From assembly GCF_900129835.1 (NCBI RefSeq), contig NZ_FQXA01000002.1, positions 372,001 to 436,000 of the forward strand: a stretch of DNA of 64,000 nucleotides, in the 5' to 3' direction. The position numbers were made by a program, and so were the translations under genes. The notes below the pieces were generated by a model. That model was not told the origin of the DNA, made no database searches, and saw only the letters and a list, made by a program, of their open reading frames with translations. The stretch comes from Stutzerimonas xanthomarina DSM 18231 (GTDB taxonomy: Bacteria > Pseudomonadota > Gammaproteobacteria > Pseudomonadales > Pseudomonadaceae). The stretch's first letter is position 1. The number at the start of each line of letters is the position of its first letter. Shown here piece after piece: positions 60,401 to 64,000 of this stretch.

Positions 60401-63400
60401 GCCTCGAACAGCAAACCGAAGCAGGACTGAAAGAGCAGGCGGAGCGCAACGCTGCCGCCGAGAAGGCTCGCGCCGATCAGGAGCGCGAGACCGAGCAAAA
60501 GGTTCAGGCCGACCGCGACCGCGAAGATTTCACCCTGACCGGCTCAGACCGGATATCCGACGTTGCCGCCGCGCGCGGGCAGAACGATATGTTCGGTGCC
60601 CAGCCAGCCACTCCAGCCAGCAAAGCGAAAGAACAAGCGACCCAGCTGGCTAAGAAGCCGAGCCCTGCAAAACCCACTGCCGAGCCCAAGCCCGTCAAGG
60701 TCGAAGACTTCGGCGAGAAGCTGGGTGGCGCCCGCAAGGATGAGCTGCGCGGCGTGCGCGAGCGCTTGGACAACATGGACGACCAGAGCATTGCGAACAG
60801 CAAGCTCAGCGAGCTATGGCCAAAGGGCGAGATTGACCGCATAGAAGACAGCTTCCACGCGGCTGCTTACCAGACCGTGCGGGACTTCATCCCCACCAAA
60901 CCCCGGGCTTCGTACAGGATTGCCGGCTGGGTGAACAAAGTGAAGGCGGCGCGCGAGCTGCTTGCGGAGCTGTCGCGGATGGGCGGCGACTCGACGGTCG
61001 CCAAGATGCGAGCGTTCAGCCCTTCGCTGCGGTCGGTGGCCGACAAGATCGAGTTGCTGATGGGTATCGATCGCTCGCAGTGGGGGCGGATCGGGCGAGT
61101 AAGCATGGCCGTCGGTAGCTTCAGCAAGGATGGGCAGATGGTACCGGGCTCCTGGGCAGAGGTGGAAATCGACGGCCGAGGTAAGCACTTCTACGGCAAG
61201 GGTTCGATTGCTGAGGCGATGAATGACATTCGTTTGGCCCTGAATCTCAACTCGGCGCCCGAGAAGAAGATGCAGTTCGACGTCTATTCGGACCGCGCGA
61301 CTGGGGAGGTCTTCATTGCCAAAAGCGGTGACCGAGAAACCCGCCGGCTGGCAACATTCAAGAACGTGGCAGAGGCCAGGGACCACATCGCCAACGAACA
61401 TGACAGTTTGGTCGCAGCGTGGGACGCGGTTAAGAACCGCGACAACGTGACCAAGGCGGATATGCGCCGCAGCTTGAACGAGGTCCGCACAGGTGCCGAC
61501 CACCGCGGCGGGGCGGACATCACGCCCGAACAGTTCCTTGAGGCGTTTGGGTTCAGGGGCGTCGAGTTCGGTAACTGGGTTGCGCAGGGTGATGGCAGCA
61601 AAGGCCGCCAGGGCATGCTCAATGACGCCTACGATTCCTTCATGGATCTGGCCGAAGTGATCGGCGTGCCGCCAAAGGCGCTGAGCCTTGAAGGTCGCCT
61701 GGGCATTGGCTTCGGGTCGCGCGGGCGAGGCCGTGCCAGCGCTCACTTCGAGCCGGGCACCGTCGTCATCAACCTGACCAAGACCAAGGGTGCGGGATCG
61801 CTGGCGCACGAATGGTTTCATGCGCTCGACAACTATTTCGCCGGCAAGCGTGGCGAGAGTGATGCCGGAAAGGTGCGTGAAGCCTCCTACATCACGTACC
61901 GCCCAGAACCGATGCTGGTGAACAAGAAGTATCCGGCGCAGCGCATGACCCGCGCCAAGCTGGACATGTACCAGGCGAATCATCCGAACGCACCGCTGTA
62001 CGCTGAGGCGAACTGGACCTCCGATCCCACCCACCCCGAAGGCGTTCGACCGAAAGTCGAGAAGGCCTTCGCCGAGCTGGTTGCCACGCTCGACCAGTCG
62101 CCGATGGCGAAACGCTCGGCCGTTCTGGATAAGGGAGCCGCAGATGGGTACTGGTCGCGCATCATCGAGCGCGGCGCTCGCTCCTTTGAAACCTACGTGA
62201 TTGCGAAGCTGGCCGATCGCGGCTATCGCAATGATTACCTGGCCAACGTGCGCAGCCTCGAAGAGTTTTCGCGCAGTCAGGATCGGTACCCGTACCTGAC
62301 CGCTGACGAGCAAGGCCCCGTCAACGAAGCCTTCGACAAATTGTTCTCCACCATCGAAGCCCGCGAAACGGACGCAGGCGTCAGCCTTTACCGGCTGGGC
62401 GAAGGGTCTGGAGCGAAGGCCCAACATGTAACGGATGCGCTGTCGGGGGTTGCGGAACTTGCCGGCGTGAAGGTCGTGCAGACGTTCGATGATCTTCCTC
62501 TGTCAGCGCGGATCCGAGCCAAGCGTGACGGCATCGCGCCGGATGAGCTGCGCGGGATTTACAGCAGCGGGGCGACTTATGTTGTCGCCGGCAACCATGC
62601 CAGCATTGCCGACGCGGTCTTTACGGCCGTGCACGAAGAAGTCGGCCACCGCGGCATTCATGGCCTGCTAGGCGACCAACTGGACGCAACCATGGAGCGG
62701 TTGTATGCCAGCCAGGCAGCAACGGCCAAGGGCCGCCAGCGCATCGCGCAGATTCGCCAGGCTTATGCCAAGGTCCTGAAGAAGCTCGATGCCCGCAAGC
62801 AGCGATTGATGATCGCCGAGGAGATGGTTGCGCACCTGATCGAGGATGGTGAGCGGCCTACCGCGCTGCAACGTGTACTGTCGAAGGCCCGCGAACTGCT
62901 GCGCGCACTCTTCCCGCAAGTGCCGTGGACCTACACCGATATCCTTGCGCTGGGCGAGCAGTCCCGTCGCTGGCTGCGCGAGAGTCAGGCCGGGGTTACC
63001 AAGGACGAAAGCACCCGCTACGCCTTGGCTGGCAAACGACAGCATACCTCCGAGGCATTCACCGACCTGACCGCCAAGCAGAAGGAAGCGCTGAACAAGA
63101 TCGCGCCCCGGACTGCCAAGCAGCAGGCGATCGATTGGTTCCGCCAGCACTCAGACCGGGCGCTACTGAAGATCCGTCAAGGCCTTGTCGACCGCTACGC
63201 GGCACTGCGCGAGCTGGACGAGGCGGCACACGGCAAGGATGTGCTGAGCACCGACATTGCCAGCAGCGCTTGGGTGCTGGCGCGCATGTCGTCGGCGGCC
63301 AGCGGCGCACTGCATGCCATGCTTAACAACGGACGTATTTACCTGGACCCGCAGCAGAAGGTGATCGACATCCAGGATGGCGAGGCGCTGGGCCTTGGGT

Positions 63401-64000
63401 CGACGCTGGCGCGCCTGGGCTCCGCAGCGGAGATCGAGCGCTTCATGGGCTGGATCGCCGGCAACCGCTCCGCCAAGCTCGCGGCCGAAGGCCGGGAAAA
63501 CCTGTTCGACGCCGCCGAGATCGATGCGCTGCGCACCCTCAATAGCGGCACGACTGAGCATGGGAAGGCGCGCGGCGCGCTCTATGCTGAAGTGTTTACC
63601 GAGTTCCAGCAGTACCGGGACGACGTGCTGGTGATCGCCGAGCAGACCGGCGTGATCACGCCTGAAAGCCGCGCACTCTGGCGCGACGAGTTCTACGTGC
63701 CGTTCTACCGCGTGATGGATGAAGACGGGCCTGCCGGCCCGATGGCATCAAAGGGGCTGGCCCGCCAGGAGGCCTACAAGAAGCTCAAGGGTGGCAGCCA
63801 GAACCTGAACGACCTGCTGCAGAACACACTGCTGAACTTCAACCACCTGCTGCAGGCCAGCCTTAGAAACCAAGCCGCTGCGCAGGCCGTCGAGAATGCC
63901 GAGCAATTGGGTATCGCGCAGCCGGTGAATGAGGCCGCGCGGGACAAGAAGGCCAGCACCTTCGTCCTGAAGGCCGGCGAAAAGCAGTGGTACAACATCA
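57445..64000 (+). CDS. Giant polyvalent protein, N-terminal 2,185 residues (runs off the window)
   Basis: The frame opens at ATG 57445 and is unbroken to the edge, so the full protein exceeds 2,185 residues. In order: Gly/Ala-rich hydrophobic region (about 55-350); a domain with YIKRTTGADGEQVDVYVGP at about 650, the inorganic-pyrophosphatase-like domain of polyvalent proteins; coiled coil (about 875-920); an LPD1-type region with LAHEWFH (His1455, His1459) resembling a zinc peptidase; a second HEEVGH motif (His1730-His1735); then helical domains (1800-2185). Polyvalent proteins of phages and plasmids are known to enter the recipient cell with DNA and to act against host defences. It is the last gene seen of the virion block. 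Confidence 0.82.
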   Translation, partial: MAGPWEKYQQQPAIDQPQPEQAGPWAKYQTAEPVESANDAAAEQSGIEAMDYGKEIAGGALVGTGSVVSGFGDLLTTAGNAVERGARAVLPAGAVDALKSIPAPSDLLFRPAGRQIDAAGKQIQATKTEAAKQALEASTPQGDVLDPSSWSMGDDPSLAGYGLHGANLVGQFVPQAAALAIPGGQARMAGMASVGGLQAGGAAGDEVEQRLAAMPDAELQQASELYRELRAGGVEEADARAHVSATARAAAFQGAAPVGALGGAMTNYALGPLQRQIGGGVGRRLAGGLALDAPAEGAQEVGESVAARAATNQVIGEQRSLTEDTFGDAVLGAMGGAGHATLGAALGRPQPVARPADPAAEADATFDDTPQTAALPAPGLQGLPSPEPTFYADSQGNVQNVGPVRNVDGEMQPDQQGRQWINPRNRADRPVGGEGMERQVPHGEPAPLEGQFQHGSRQRIAETAPPKGQTLEGKTQQTALPAPEAIVVDGQGIAQRGATAPQVFERPLAGGRGMDQQAPTAIRRDDDFEFINRTNGEPFQAHGAAKASKAFREAKRAGRNPTVAKVDGGFAVRVPADPKRYQMRPFDQAAHEAATSPNNDLPAPTPAQIEAGNYKKGRVRVQGLDISIENPRGSERSGTGPDGTPWRRTMSDHYGYIKRTTGADGEQVDVYVGPQQHSDQVFVVDQLNQQDGSFDEHKVMLGYPDQATAVQAYSANFDEGWQVGPVTAMPVAEFKSWLKGGALSKPLALPSPIAQPAAAAAATKEPQEKPKPKGVRRAVDRDRDSVVQAAIRLGGITNQWKQDTTGDTKGNKNIPGVGALWSDNTGTSLDDMASLLDQHGYVPAGEMDRDGGVSWLQDALRDELAGRKTHYAPDSARQLEQYELEMLERINEQLAAERDQLETEYARIEAEYGAEAAAHARSQDAAFDEDALRYEEFISDEPERTETFIDGNPLDEDAAVRRDDEVRAADAAEAGPAGQDRGTSFSLEQQTEAGLKEQAERNAAAEKARADQERETEQKVQADRDREDFTLTGSDRISDVAAARGQNDMFGAQPATPASKAKEQATQLAKKPSPAKPTAEPKPVKVEDFGEKLGGARKDELRGVRERLDNMDDQSIANSKLSELWPKGEIDRIEDSFHAAAYQTVRDFIPTKPRASYRIAGWVNKVKAARELLAELSRMGGDSTVAKMRAFSPSLRSVADKIELLMGIDRSQWGRIGRVSMAVGSFSKDGQMVPGSWAEVEIDGRGKHFYGKGSIAEAMNDIRLALNLNSAPEKKMQFDVYSDRATGEVFIAKSGDRETRRLATFKNVAEARDHIANEHDSLVAAWDAVKNRDNVTKADMRRSLNEVRTGADHRGGADITPEQFLEAFGFRGVEFGNWVAQGDGSKGRQGMLNDAYDSFMDLAEVIGVPPKALSLEGRLGIGFGSRGRGRASAHFEPGTVVINLTKTKGAGSLAHEWFHALDNYFAGKRGESDAGKVREASYITYRPEPMLVNKKYPAQRMTRAKLDMYQANHPNAPLYAEANWTSDPTHPEGVRPKVEKAFAELVATLDQSPMAKRSAVLDKGAADGYWSRIIERGARSFETYVIAKLADRGYRNDYLANVRSLEEFSRSQDRYPYLTADEQGPVNEAFDKLFSTIEARETDAGVSLYRLGEGSGAKAQHVTDALSGVAELAGVKVVQTFDDLPLSARIRAKRDGIAPDELRGIYSSGATYVVAGNHASIADAVFTAVHEEVGHRGIHGLLGDQLDATMERLYASQAATAKGRQRIAQIRQAYAKVLKKLDARKQRLMIAEEMVAHLIEDGERPTALQRVLSKARELLRALFPQVPWTYTDILALGEQSRRWLRESQAGVTKDESTRYALAGKRQHTSEAFTDLTAKQKEALNKIAPRTAKQQAIDWFRQHSDRALLKIRQGLVDRYAALRELDEAAHGKDVLSTDIASSAWVLARMSSAASGALHAMLNNGRIYLDPQQKVIDIQDGEALGLGSTLARLGSAAEIERFMGWIAGNRSAKLAAEGRENLFDAAEIDALRTLNSGTTEHGKARGALYAEVFTEFQQYRDDVLVIAEQTGVITPESRALWRDEFYVPFYRVMDEDGPAGPMASKGLARQEAYKKLKGGSQNLNDLLQNTLLNFNHLLQASLRNQAAAQAVENAEQLGIAQPVNEAARDKKASTFVLKAGEKQWYNI

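Larger units (their letters stand above)
13379..64000. mobile_element. Temperate, podovirus-like prophage (left end to beyond window)
   Basis: From the integrase onward all genes are phage-type: int, DUF4224 protein, recombination genes, CI/Cro with operators, O/P-like replication genes, lysis genes, terminase, portal, scaffold, coat, fibres, internal virion proteins and a polyvalent protein. No tape-measure, sheath or tail-tube gene of a long-tailed phage is seen. The order is lambdoid, with int at the left junction and structural genes at the right. The right end is outside the window. Apart from a remnant zone at 17.4-18.0 kb, no decayed essential gene is seen, so the prophage may be functional. 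Confidence 0.95.

Noticed and set aside
58405..62427. Two long antisense frames on the minus strand (58405-59808 and 60814-62427)
   Set aside because: They lie opposite the unbroken polyvalent frame, have biased residues typical of antisense reading in GC-rich DNA, and no ribosome sites or family motifs.

Overview
The window is Gram-negative, GC-rich chromosomal DNA with gene sets typical of Pseudomonas in the broad sense (including the stutzeri group): ercA-ercS, a gap-arsJ arsenic locus, and gacA-uvrC-pgsA followed by tRNA-Gly and tRNA-Cys. At the tRNA-Cys gene the host sequence gives way to a temperate phage genome, which runs to the right edge and beyond it.

Host part (1-13.4 kb). The end of ErcA overlaps the hybrid sensor kinase ErcS. 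A leftward arsenic operon follows (arsR, arsH, ynfA-like, gap, arsJ), divergent from acr3. Downstream of acr3 lie an ArsP-type permease split by one in-frame TGA and a small thioredoxin-like protein. The operon has no arsC, so arsenate handling probably relies on the GAPDH/ArsJ route. After a ZIP-like membrane protein come gacA, uvrC, pgsA and the two tRNAs.

Phage left arm (13.4-23.3 kb). A tyrosine integrase and a DUF4224 protein sit beside the tRNA. An AT-richer block of membrane-anchored proteins and a lipoprotein follows, including one gene with a LexA-type box just upstream of its start. Next is a leftward early operon with several tiny coupled membrane ORFs, RecT and a YqaJ-type exonuclease. 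It is driven by a near-consensus promoter (TTGACA-17-TGATAT) covered by two repressor operators.

Immunity region (23.3-28.9 kb). CI starts a leftward operon that should be on in lysogens: CI, HipA-like kinase, DUF3037-like protein, small membrane protein, CsrA-like protein, second HipA-like kinase, HIRAN protein, then a terminator. CI has no autoprotease domain. Three operators of the same type, ATCAAC-N5-GTTGAT, lie between CI and a Cro-like gene. This operon, with two kinase-partner pairs and a CsrA homologue under repressor control, is the best candidate here for an undescribed lysogenic-conversion or anti-phage system.

Right arm (28.9-64 kb). Replication genes resembling lambda O and P come first, with a repeat cluster inside the O-like gene that looks like an origin. 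They are followed by Nin-like genes (YbcO-like nuclease, RuvC-like resolvase), a possible late regulator, holin, Rz and nested Rz1, terminase, portal, scaffold, coat, adaptors, tail fibre genes, an M15 peptidase endolysin, a gpJ-like tip protein, internal virion proteins, and a giant polyvalent protein of more than 2,185 residues that leaves the window. There is no tape-measure or sheath gene, so the virion is probably podovirus-like, similar in layout to temperate Pseudomonas podoviruses such as F116 (inference).
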